From Acidimangrovimonas sp. (GTDB lineage: Bacteria; Pseudomonadota; Alphaproteobacteria; Rhodobacterales; Rhodobacteraceae): a DNA stretch of 10,791 nt. The stretch is from positions 1 through 10,791 of the forward strand of contig JASBUM010000372.1 of assembly GCA_030147905.1 (NCBI GenBank), in the 5' to 3' direction. Below are positions 1-7,800 of this stretch, in pieces (the stretch's first letter is position 1; every line of letters begins with the position of its first letter). The notes under the pieces were generated by a model that worked only from the letters and a program-made list of their open reading frames with translations, ran no database searches and had not been told where the DNA came from. Made by a program: the position numbers and the translations under genes.

Positions 1-521
1 GGCACCGGCAACAGCTTGAAGGACAACTCGCTGATGATGCCCAGCGTCCCCCAGCTTCCGGCCATCAGCTTGACGAGGTCATAGCCGGTCACGTTCTTCA
101 TCACCCGGCCACCGTTGGCGACGAGATTGCCCGCGCCATCGACGAAACGCACGCCGATCAGACTGTCGCGGCAGGCCCCGGCCTGAATGCGGCGCGGCCC
201 CGAGACATTGGCCGCGACGACCCCGCCGATGGTCGGCGTTCCTTCCGATCCCAGAAGCGCGCGCCAGTCGCCCGGTTCGAACGGCAGGCGCTGGTTTTCG
301 CCGGCAAGCACCGCCTCGACCTCGTCGAGGGGGGTGCCGGCCCCCACCACAAGCGTCAGCGCGCCCGGCTCGTAGAGACGCACACCCGAGAGCGCCCCGG
401 TCTCGATCACATCGCCTGTGATCGGTCGGCCGACCGCGCGCGTGCCGCCGCCGCGAACCACCAGCGGCCCGGCCGCCGCCGAGACCATCTGCGTCAGTTC
501 CGTTTCATTGCTGGGTCTCAT
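1..521 (-). CDS. glcE: Glycolate oxidase subunit GlcE, FAD-binding (3' end beyond left edge)
   Basis: This is the N-terminal 173 residues of GlcE, the second FAD-type subunit of the glycolate oxidase complex that oxidises glycolate to glyoxylate and feeds electrons to the respiratory chain. Visible in the sequence are [13 protein letters not shown] (residues 21-33), the [20 protein letters not shown] stretch (99-118) and [20 protein letters not shown] (137-156). These belong to the FAD-binding type-4 (PCMH) fold and read as GlcE rather than GlcD. The start at 521 is chosen because AAGAGGGGG lies about 9 bases upstream and because the preceding in-frame codons (two more ATGs at 638 and 623) encode only an Arg/Gly-rich tract unlike the family. 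The gene follows glcD on the same strand after a 170-base spacer, so it is probably co-transcribed from the glcD promoter. The window edge cuts it off, so nothing can be said of its C-terminus or of glcF. Confidence 0.93.
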   Translation of the reverse strand, partial: MRPSNETELTQMVSAAAGPLVVRGGGTRAVGRPITGDVIETGALSGVRLYEPGALTLVVGAGTPLDEVEAVLAGENQRLPFEPGDWRALLGSEGTPTIGGVVAANVSGPRRIQAGACRDSLIGVRFVDGAGNLVANGGRVMKNVTGYDLVKLMAGSWGTLGIISELSFKLLPV

Positions 522-691
522 GCCCGTCCCGCCCCCTCTTCTTCCTCGTCGCTCCGGACAGCCCCGCCGCCGCCCGGTCCGACCGTTTTCGCGCGGGTCC
601 GGTCCAGCCGCCCCCCGCGCCATCCGCGCCGTGCGCATGTGCCGGCGCGCCGTCTCAGTTCCGCTACACCGCGCGCCTCATGCCGCGCCCG

Positions 692-2125
692 TCATGCAGC
701 GCGACGATCCGCCGAAAGCGCCAGCGGAAAGACCTTGGCCGGATTGAGAAGCCAGGCCGGATCGAAGACATCCTTGACCCGCATCTGCGCCTCGAGATCG
801 GCGGGCGCGAACTGTACCGTCATCAGGTCGCGCTTCTCGATGCCGACGCCATGTTCGCCGGTCAGGCAGCCGCCGACCTCGACGCAGAGCTTGAGGATCT
901 CGGCTCCGAACGCCTCGCAGCGTTCCAGATCGCCCGGCGCATTGGCATTATAGAGGATGAGCGGATGCATGTTGCCGTCACCTGCATGGAAGACATTGGC
1001 CACGCCGAGGCCGAATTCCGTGCTGAGTTCACCGATCCGGCGCAGCACCAGCGGCAGCTGCGAGACCGGGATCGTGCCGTCGAGGCACATGTAGTCGTTG
1101 ATCTGGCCCATGGCGCCGAAGGCCGACTTGCGCCCCAGCCAGATCTTGCGCGATTCCTCCTCCGATCCGCTCTCGCGCCAGGCCACCGGGTGGTGGCGTT
1201 CGGCGATGGCGCGGATCAGCGCAAGCTGTTCGTCGATCTCGCCCGCGCTGCCCTCCACCTCGACGATCAGGAGCGCCTCGCAGTCGGGATAGCCGGCATG
1301 GGCGAAGGCCTCCGTCGCCCGGATGCAGGGGCGGTCCATGAACTCGATCGCGACCGGCAGGACGCCGGCCTTGATGATGTCGCTGACGCATTGGCCGGCG
1401 ACCTCGCTGCTGTCGAATCCCATCAGGACCGGGCGCGCGCCCTCGGGCTTGGGCAGGATCCGCAGCACCGCCTCGGTCACCACGCCAAGCTGGCCCTCCG
1501 AGCCGCAGACGACGCCCAGCAGATCGAGCCCCGCGGAATCGAGATGCGCGCCGCCCAGCTTCACCACGGTGCCATCCATCAGCACCATGGTCACCCCCAG
1601 CAGGTTGTTGGTGGTAACCCCGTATTTGAGACAATGCGCACCGCCCGAATTCATGCCGATATTGCCGGCGATGGCACAGGCCAGCTGACTCGACGGATCG
1701 GGAGCATAGAAGAAGCCGTCGGCCTCGACCGCGCCGGTCACCGAAAGGTTGGTGCGCCCGGTCTCCACCCGGATGAACCGGTTGTCGTAATCGGTCTCCA
1801 GCACCCGGTTCATCCGCGCGATGCCAAGCACGACGCAATCGGCCGTCGGCAAGGCACCGCCCGAAAGGCTGGTCCCCGATCCGCGCGGCACCACCTTCAC
1901 CCCCTCCTCGTGACAGACGCGCAACGCCGCGGCGACCTCGTCGGTTGACCGCGGGAGAACCACCGCCAGCGGGGGGCAGCGATAGGCGGATAATCCGTCG
2001 CATTCATAGGCACGCGTTTCGGCGTCATCCTCGATCACCGAATCAGCTGGCAGCGCCTGCCGCAGCCGCGCAACGATTGCGGCCTTGCGGGCCAGGACGG
2101 CACTGTCGGGACGGGGCATTTCCAT
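692..2125 (-). CDS. glcD: Glycolate oxidase subunit GlcD, FAD-linked
   Basis: GlcD is the catalytic FAD subunit of glycolate oxidase, of the FAD-binding type-4 / FAD-linked oxidase C-terminal family. At 477 residues it is close to the usual length of about 480-500. The FAD pyrophosphate loop is PRGSGTSLSGGA (80-91). Further FAD-domain segments are PDPSSQLACAIAGNIGMNSG (143-162) and VCGSEGQLGVVTEAVLRILP (206-225). The C-terminal oxidase domain shows the histidine motif FHAGDGNMHPLI (379-390), CLTGEHGVGIEKRDLM (420-435) and the closing LLNPAKVFP (459-467), all typical of GlcD and D-lactate dehydrogenase relatives. The neighbouring glcE makes glycolate the likelier substrate. The start at 2125 is supported by AAGGAG six bases upstream. 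The frame stays open for another 112 codons upstream, but those run back through the promoter and are Arg/Pro-rich. It is the first gene of its operon, behind a recognisable promoter. Confidence 0.95.
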   Translation of the reverse strand: MEMPRPDSAVLARKAAIVARLRQALPADSVIEDDAETRAYECDGLSAYRCPPLAVVLPRSTDEVAAALRVCHEEGVKVVPRGSGTSLSGGALPTADCVVLGIARMNRVLETDYDNRFIRVETGRTNLSVTGAVEADGFFYAPDPSSQLACAIAGNIGMNSGGAHCLKYGVTTNNLLGVTMVLMDGTVVKLGGAHLDSAGLDLLGVVCGSEGQLGVVTEAVLRILPKPEGARPVLMGFDSSEVAGQCVSDIIKAGVLPVAIEFMDRPCIRATEAFAHAGYPDCEALLIVEVEGSAGEIDEQLALIRAIAERHHPVAWRESGSEEESRKIWLGRKSAFGAMGQINDYMCLDGTIPVSQLPLVLRRIGELSTEFGLGVANVFHAGDGNMHPLILYNANAPGDLERCEAFGAEILKLCVEVGGCLTGEHGVGIEKRDLMTVQFAPADLEAQMRVKDVFDPAWLLNPAKVFPLALSADRRAA

Positions 2126-2131
2126 GAACGG

Positions 2132-2180
2132 CTCCTTCAGGATTGGTAAAAAATTATAACCAATTCGGACGGCCAGCAAG
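2132..2180 (-). promoter_or_regulatory. glcD promoter with an overlapping dyad operator and ribosome binding site
   Basis: Read on the minus strand, a perfect -10 hexamer TATAAT lies at 2158-2153. The best -35 candidate is weak: CTTGCT at 2180-2175 (16-base spacer) or TTGCTG at 2179-2174 (15). The -10 sits inside an inverted repeat whose arms are ATTGGT (2164-2159) and ACCAAT (2147-2142), separated by 11 bases, which gives the T-N11-A spacing of LysR-type boxes. The arm sequence also resembles TTGGT/ACCAA half-sites of FadR-type GntR regulators, the family of the glycolate activator GlcC, although their usual spacer is about 3 bases. Initiation would fall near 2146, leaving a leader of about 20 bases that contains AAGGAG (2137-2132). 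A protein bound to both arms would cover the -10, which suggests repression or derepression. The regulator is not in the window. Confidence 0.6.
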
Positions 2181-2280
2181 CCCACAAACGCCACCGGGGG
2201 GAAATTGGCGCCGGACCGCGCGGCGCGATGGCGCGAGACCGCCGAAAATTCGCCTGCGCGGGACCGCAGAGGCGGCGACA

Positions 2281-2328
2281 GCAGTGGCTGCGGCAGTGGC
2301 TGCGGCAGCAGCGGCGGCAGTGGCTGCG
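2281..2328. repeat. 12-bp tandem repeat, four units
   Basis: Three exact copies of GCAGTGGCTGCG lie at 2281-2292, 2293-2304 and 2317-2328. A degenerate unit, GCAGCAGCGGCG, occupies 2305-2316. The array lies outside any gene I can support, about 120-170 bases upstream of the glcD promoter. Each exact unit contains the near-palindrome GCAGTGGCTGC (one central mismatch), so single units could fold or bind a dimeric protein. It may equally be slippage-derived low-complexity sequence. Confidence 0.7.
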
Positions 2329-2438
2329 GAGGCCTTGTCGTGGGGCGGAAACCCCGCTGTCCGGGACCGGGATGCGGCCCGAACTGAGGCCGCACGCCGG
2401 GGCCACATGACAAGGGGTCGGCGAGGGCCGCCTCCCGC

Positions 2439-2464
2439 GCCTTGCCGGCCGCGACCGGCAAGGC
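2439..2464. repeat. Perfect 10-bp inverted repeat, strong stem-loop
   Basis: The arms GCCTTGCCGG (2439-2448) and CCGGCAAGGC (2455-2464) are exactly complementary around the six-base loop CCGCGA. No T-run follows on either strand, so it does not meet the standard intrinsic terminator form. It lies about 160 bases past the stop codon of the four-gene operon and about 290 bases before the glcD promoter. It could be a backup terminator, a transcript-end stabiliser or one copy of a dispersed repeat. Confidence 0.6.
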
Positions 2465-2580
2465 CGGGTAAGCTGCGCGAGGACGAACCGAGTTCGGATC
2501 CGGCCGCCTCTGAACGACACCGGTCGAGCGCCTGCGAAGCAGCCCCGCCGCCCGCCGTGAACGCCCGGGGCAAGCCCGGC

Positions 2581-2605
2581 TGCGGGCGGCCCCCGTTCGC
2601 CCGCA
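2581..2605 (-). terminator. Stem-loop after the MoxR operon, possible terminator
   Basis: The 8-bp arms TGCGGGCG (2581-2588) and CGCCCGCA (2598-2605) are perfectly complementary around a 9-base loop. The structure starts 15 bases after the TAG stop of the 729-residue protein gene, the normal place for a terminator. There is no U-tract after it, and a competing GCCCG/CGGGC stem overlaps it. Termination is therefore inferred from position and stem strength only, and the site could instead protect the transcript end. Confidence 0.4.
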
Positions 2606-2620
2606 TGCGCCACCCGGAGA

Positions 2621-4810
2621 CTAGCGCCGGCCCTCCCGCAGCCAGGCCACGAGCGAAGCCAGCGCGACCAGCAGCAGCATGGCCCAGGCCGGCAGCAGCG
2701 GCACGACCTTCAGGTTCTCGACGACATAGGCGTCGCGCGGCGTGACCCCGACCCAGCCGCGGCCCGCCGCGGGGGCCCCGACCCGGACCTGACGCACCTC
2801 GGGGATGGCATCCTCGATCCGTACGGCGCCGCCCCTATGGCGCGCGAGAAGGGGCGCCAGCTTGTCGGCGGTGGCGATCGTTTCCTCGAATTCTCGGGGG
2901 GCCGCCGGCCCGACCCCGACCACCGCGTGCAGCCGGCCCTGCCGAAGGCGATAGAGCCCGATCGTCGGTGCCTGCCACTGCGCCACGTACCGGCCCGGCG
3001 CGGTTTCCTTCATCGGCAGCGTCACCGACCCCGCGCCCGCGGCGGCGGCGCCCGTGGTCGAAGCGGTTCCCGCCTTGTCGCCCGTGCCCGTGCCCCTGCC
3101 CGTGCCCGCGCCCGTCCCGGTGCCCGATCCGGGGCGGGCCCCGATGCCGGGCCCGGTGATCGTGACCGATCGCGGCCCCGTCTTCAGCGACCTGCGCACG
3201 ATCGTCACCGCACGCCCCGTGGCGGTGGCGCGCAATGCCTCCTCCTCGAGGCTCGGCTCCTTCATCATCCAGTGCGCGAGCCGACGCAGCAGTTCGAGCT
3301 GCGGCCCGCCGCCCTCGTAATCGCGGCTCCACAGCCATGCCTGGTCCGACGCCAGAACCGAGACGCGCCCCTTGCCTTCATGCGCAAGCACCAGCAGCGG
3401 CTTGCCGTCGATCCCCGACATCACCGTCTGCGCACCGGGCTTGGCCGAAACCTCGATCTGGCGCAGCCATCGGCCCCAGCCGGGCTTCCCGTTCCGCCCC
3501 TTCGGCCCGAAGGCCGCCAGCCCCTCGGTGACGGGGTGGCGCTGGCCAAGCGCGGTGATCTCGGGGCGGAAGCCGCGCGCGATCACGCGCGACGTCGGCA
3601 CCACCGGCAGGATATCGGCGAGCGGCGAGCGGTAGAGGCTTTCGGCCGAGCCGAAGTCGGGCCCGGCCTCGACCAGCAGCGCGCCGCCACCCAGCACATA
3701 TTGCCGGATGTTGTCGAGATACTGGGCCGGCAGGATGCCGCGACGGCGATAGCGGTCGAAGATGATGAGATCGAACTGCTTGATCTTCTGGACAAACAGT
3801 TCATGCGTGGGAAAGGCGATCAGCGCAAGCTGGTCGATCGGCACGCCGTCCTGCTTCTCGGGTGGCCGCAGGATGGTGAAGTGCACCAGATCTACCGAGG
3901 CGTCCGACTTCAGCAGATTGCGCCAGACCCGCTCGCCCGGATAGGGCTCGCCCGAGATCAGCAACACCCGAAGCCGGTCGCGCACGCCGTTGACCTGCAC
4001 CACAGCCGAATTGTTGCGGGCGGTCAGTTCCCCCGGCTGTGCGGCGGTGGTGATCTGGATCACGTTGTTGCCCGCATGCGGCAGGGTTACGGGGATCTCG
4101 TGATCCTGACCGGCAGGCAGGCTCAGGACCCGCGGCGCGGCGCCGTCGATGCTGATCGCGATCCGCGCGATCTTGCTGACCGAGGCGGGCACCCGGCCCT
4201 GATCCTCGATCCGGATCATCAGCTTGACCGGCTCGCCCATGATCCCGTAGGCCGGCGCGTTCTTCACCACCAGACGGCGATCCCAGTCGCTTGCGTGCCC
4301 CGTCAGCACCAGGTTCAACGGCGCCGGGATATCCGGGGCGAGGGCCACGTCATGGACCTGCCCGTCGCTGACCATGATCACGCCGGCGATGCGCGCGCGG
4401 GGCTCGCCCGCCAGCGCCTTGGCGATCGCCGTCATCGCCAGCGTGCCGCCGTCGCCGGGCGCATCGGTCACCGTGATCTCGCGCAGCCGGGTGTTAGGCA
4501 GTGCCGTGATCTCGCTCCGCAGCCGTGCCAGCGCGGCATCGGTCTGGCGGGCGCGATCTCCAAGGGTCTGGCTGGCGCTACGGTCGGCGACCAGCAACAC
4601 GATGTCGGGCAGCGGCTTGCGGCTCTCGCGCTGGAGCGCGGGATTGGCCAGCGCGGCAAGGATCAGCAGGGCCGCCAGGGCGCGCCAGGGCCAGCCCGGG
4701 AGCCCCCGCAAGGCGGCGAAGGCCACCGCCACCACGGCAAGCGCCAGCCCCGCCCACAGCATCCCCCAGGGCACCAGCGGCGTGAAGATGATGCTGTCGG
4801 CGCCGATCAT
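2621..4810 (-). CDS. Membrane-anchored vWA-like / glutamine-amidotransferase-like protein
   Basis: A 729-residue inner-membrane protein, last in the MoxR operon. Two N-terminal hydrophobic segments (about 14-34 and 42-58) are joined by a short Arg-containing loop. A third lies near the C-terminus (703-724), followed by the basic tail REGRR, so residues 60-700 should be periplasmic. A vWA-like region begins with VLLVADRSAS (71-80), an intact DxSxS metal-site signature, and continues to VIMVSDGQ (144-151). Residues 280-520 resemble class I glutamine-amidotransferase folds of the COG5426 kind: VLLISGEPYPGERVWRNLL (282-300), DLIIFDRYRRRGILP (347-361) and GRVSVLASDQAWLW (481-494). The whole protein lacks cysteine, so amidotransferase chemistry is excluded. 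A Gly/Thr-rich linker spans about 555-595. Its ATG overlaps the upstream stop as ATGA (4 bases), with only AAAGG as a ribosome binding site, so translation is probably coupled. No specific function is known to me. Confidence 0.85.
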   Translation of the reverse strand: MIGADSIIFTPLVPWGMLWAGLALAVVAVAFAALRGLPGWPWRALAALLILAALANPALQRESRKPLPDIVLLVADRSASQTLGDRARQTDAALARLRSEITALPNTRLREITVTDAPGDGGTLAMTAIAKALAGEPRARIAGVIMVSDGQVHDVALAPDIPAPLNLVLTGHASDWDRRLVVKNAPAYGIMGEPVKLMIRIEDQGRVPASVSKIARIAISIDGAAPRVLSLPAGQDHEIPVTLPHAGNNVIQITTAAQPGELTARNNSAVVQVNGVRDRLRVLLISGEPYPGERVWRNLLKSDASVDLVHFTILRPPEKQDGVPIDQLALIAFPTHELFVQKIKQFDLIIFDRYRRRGILPAQYLDNIRQYVLGGGALLVEAGPDFGSAESLYRSPLADILPVVPTSRVIARGFRPEITALGQRHPVTEGLAAFGPKGRNGKPGWGRWLRQIEVSAKPGAQTVMSGIDGKPLLVLAHEGKGRVSVLASDQAWLWSRDYEGGGPQLELLRRLAHWMMKEPSLEEEALRATATGRAVTIVRRSLKTGPRSVTITGPGIGARPGSGTGTGAGTGRGTGTGDKAGTASTTGAAAAGAGSVTLPMKETAPGRYVAQWQAPTIGLYRLRQGRLHAVVGVGPAAPREFEETIATADKLAPLLARHRGGAVRIEDAIPEVRQVRVGAPAAGRGWVGVTPRDAYVVENLKVVPLLPAWAMLLLVALASLVAWLREGRR
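3078..3125. repeat. Hexanucleotide repeat GTGCCC inside the 729-residue protein gene
   Basis: Eight six-base units occupy 3078-3125. Four are exact GTGCCC (3084, 3090, 3102, 3120) and the others are variants such as CTGCCC, GCGCCC and TCGCCC. Read on the minus strand they encode alternating Gly-Thr, Gly-Ala and Gly-Arg residues (about 561-577) in the linker between the amidotransferase-like region and the C-terminal domain. Gain or loss of a unit would add or remove two residues without changing the frame. Confidence 0.8.
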
Positions 4811-7800
4811 TGGCCCAGCCTTTGCAGGAGCGCGGGGACATGCACCTGGTCGGATTTGTAGTTGCCCGTCAGGTCATACATGATCAGGTTGATCCCGAAA
4901 CGATAGGCGATCTCGCGCTGGCGCTCGCCGGTTGTGCCGCGGCCGACGGGAAACATTGCCGCCCCGCTCTGGGTCACCGCCCAGGCCGCGGCCCAGTCGT
5001 TGCCCCCGATCACCACCGGCGAGACGTTGTCGTTCAGGTTCCTGAACGGCATCCCCTCGGCGCGGGCGGCGCCCGGCGGCGGGGCCTCGACCCAGACGTC
5101 GGGGTTGTCGTACCGGCCGGGGAAATCGCTGATCAGGTAGAAGCTGCGGGTCAGCACGTGATCCTTCGGCACGATCGCAAGCGGCGGGATGTCCAGCCCG
5201 GCCGCGATCTGCTGCAGCTTCCGCGCCTGCGGCGTGGTCGCGCCGCCGCTGCCAGCGATGTCGCCGTCTCGGGTATCGAAAAGGATCATGCCGCCGGTCC
5301 GCAGGAAATCGTTGAGCTTGGCATAGGCCCGGGCCGAGGGCAGCGGTTCGCCGGCCGTGATCGGCCAGTAGAGAAACGGAAAGAGCGACAGGTCGTCGGT
5401 TTCGAGATTGACCGCCATCGGCGTGTCTGGCTCGACCGAGGTGCGCAAGGCCAGCTCGTTCGAAAGCCCCTGAAGCCCGGCCTGCGCGATCCGGTCGACA
5501 CGCGCGTCGCCCGTCACCACATGGGCCAGAACCACGCCGTGGGTGGCACGCAAGGCGAAGGTGTCACCGCCGCCCGCCCCCGAGTTCTGCGCGCCGGCCC
5601 GCCCGGCCCCCGTCGCCGCGCCCAGCAACAGGCCAAGTGCGAGGATCGCGAGAGCCCGGCGCGCGCCCGGAACCGCCGCCCTGGGCGCAACGCCGCGCTC
5701 CGCCGTGCTGCCCTGCGCCGTGCTGCCCTGCGCCGGCCTGCGCTGCGCCGTCCCGCCCTTCTCCGGCCTGCGCTGGCCGGCCGCGCCTTCGCGCCGCACA
5801 GCCGACAAGCCCCGCCACCGGCTGCCGGACGCCCCACCGCCCGAGGCCCCGCCGCCCGCGGCCCCGCCCCCGCTGCCGGGCATGGGCGGCATGCGCCCGC
5901 CCAGGACCAGCGCCGCGATCAGATCGGCCAGAAGCAGCACGAAGGCCAGCGCCAGAAGCGGGGCGCCGAGCGCCCTTTCGCGGGTGACACCGATGCCTTC
6001 CACCGGCAGGTCGGCAGGCCAGCGCGCGGGTGCAATCGTGCTCTTCGCGTCCATCACGTTCAGCGCCAGCCGCCGCTTGCCGGATTGATAGAGGCCCGGC
6101 GGCTGTGCCGGCCCCACCGGGCCCGCGGCCAGCGCGGCGCCCGCGATGCCGGCCTGTTCTCCGGCACCCGTCTGGGCCCCGAAGGCATCGAGCAGCGCGA
6201 CCGGTGTCCATGTGGTGCCCTCGAGCGCCGCGGGCTTCGGCCGGACCGCCGGCGTAGCCACCGCCAGACGCTCGAGCATGCGCACGAAAAGCCCCGACAG
6301 CGGCAGCGTCGACCATTCCGCATTGGCGGTGACATGGAACAGAACCACCCGCCCACGCCCCAGCGTCTTGCGTGTGACCAGTGGCGTGCCGTCGGCAAGC
6401 CGCGCGATCGTGCGTTCCGCAAGGCCGGGATCGGGCTGTGCAAGAACCTGCTCGCGCACCGTGACGTCGGGCGGAATGGCGAGACCGTAGAAGGGCGAAT
6501 TCTTGTCGAAGGGCTGCAGATGCTTGGGCGCGCTCCAGCTCATGGCGCCGCCCAGCGCGCGGCCGCCGAAACGCAGCCGAACCGGCATCAGGGGATCATC
6601 CGCCGACCGGTCGAACCGGGTCTCGGCCAGCTTCGGCCCGGCGAAACGTACCAGCGTGCCGCCCTTGCGCACCCACGCCTCGAGCGCCACCGCATGTTCG
6701 GCCGGAAGATGGCCGACATCGGCCAGAATGACGACATCGGGAGCGGCGCGCAGCAATTCCGCGAAGGGGCCCTCGATGACGTCGGAATCGGGGCTCAGCG
6801 CCTCACGCAGGAAATGCAGCGGCGACAGCAGGCGCAGCCGCTCGCCCGAAGTGGCACCCGCGACCAGCGCCACCTTGCGCCTTCGCAACGTGTCGTCGGC
6901 CAGGCTCACGGCACCGGCGCTGGCGATACCGGCGATATCGAAACGCTGGACGCGATTGCGCAGCTCGGTGGGCAGCCGGAGTGTCACCGTCGCACTCCGT
7001 GCACCGGGCGCGAAACGCACCGGCGTCTCGGCCAGCACCCGCGCGATTCCGTTGGGATCGGGACCATGGGCGCGCAGCGTCAGCGTCAGTGCGCCCCGCG
7101 CCGGCGCGCGCTGAACCGCGAGCGTGATCGCGCCGGCGGAAAAGGCGGGGGGCCCGAGCGCAACCACCGGATCGCGCGGCTGGAACACGCGCACCTGCCC
7201 GTGGCCGCGCAGCGCGGCCAGCAGATCGGCCCGCCAGGGCGCCGCCAGCCCGTCCGAAAGCCACAGCGTGTCGAACCTGCCGCCCAGCCGGGAGGCCCAT
7301 GCGCGCACCGCCTTTGCATCGGGCGCCCAGGCGCGGGGCCTGACACCGCGCAAGGCCTCGCGCCAGGACCGCGCGGCGCGGAACGCCGGCCCCGAACCCG
7401 CGGGCGGATCGCTCAGGAGCACGACCGCCACCGGACGTCCCGCACGCGCGGCCGAGGCCAGAAGCTGATCCATCCGGCCCTGCCTCGCCGACCAGTCGCG
7501 TGCCGAGGCCCAGCTTCCGTCCGCCACGATCAGCAGCGGCCCGCTGCCTGCCCCTCGCGCCGCCGGGTACAGCACCGGACCCGCAAAGGCCACGATCACA
7601 AGCCCCAGCGCCACCATCCGCAGCAGCAGAAGCCACCAGGGCGTTCGGTCAGCCTGGTTGCGGCTGTCGTCGAGCCCGAGAAGGAGCGCGACCCCGGGAA
7701 AGCGCCGCCGGATCGGGGCGGGCGGAATCGCGCGCAGCACGAACCACAGCACCGGCAGCGCGATCAGCGCCGCCAGCAGCGCCGGATGCACGAAGCCCAG

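Larger units (their letters stand above)
2126..2620. other. Intergenic region without a convincing gene
   Basis: This 495-base stretch separates glcD from the end of the vWA/amidotransferase-like gene. Open frames of 60-200 codons cross it on both strands, but their products are Arg/Pro/Ala/Gly- or His/Cys-rich, have no domain-like pattern and lack good ribosome binding sites. They look like products of high GC content. Structured elements in it are the glcD promoter at the left end (to about 2180), a 12-bp tandem repeat (2281-2328), a 10-bp perfect inverted repeat (2439-2464) and an 8-bp stem-loop close to the upstream gene's stop (2581-2605). A short unannotated RNA cannot be excluded. I saw no clear promoter for one. 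Confidence 0.6.

Noticed and set aside
680..1948. A 422-codon plus-strand open frame antisense to glcD
   Set aside because: GlcD on the other strand carries complete FAD-domain motifs, and the plus frame shows only skewed composition.
2126..2461. N-terminal extension of GlcD by 112 residues
   Set aside because: The extension passes through the promoter and operator and is Arg/Pro-rich. The internal start at 2125 has a perfect AAGGAG six bases upstream and gives the usual family length.
2281..2464. Possible CRISPR array or phage attachment site
   Set aside because: The repeats are 12 bases and contiguous without unique spacers, and no integrase, cas or tRNA gene is present.
2137..2745. Open frames of 150-200 codons in the intergenic region upstream of glcD
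   Set aside because: They are low-complexity Arg/Pro/Ala or His/Cys-rich products of the GC-rich repeat region. One runs into a real gene on the other strand, and none has a good ribosome binding site or domain.
2888..4000. Active glutamine amidotransferase
   Set aside because: The protein contains no cysteine at all, so the class I catalytic nucleophile is missing; only the fold likeness remains.
2837..4861. A 674-codon plus-strand open frame antisense to the vWA/amidotransferase-like gene
   Set aside because: It has Arg/Asp/His-rich low-complexity composition, no motif, and runs across the junction of two well-supported minus-strand genes.
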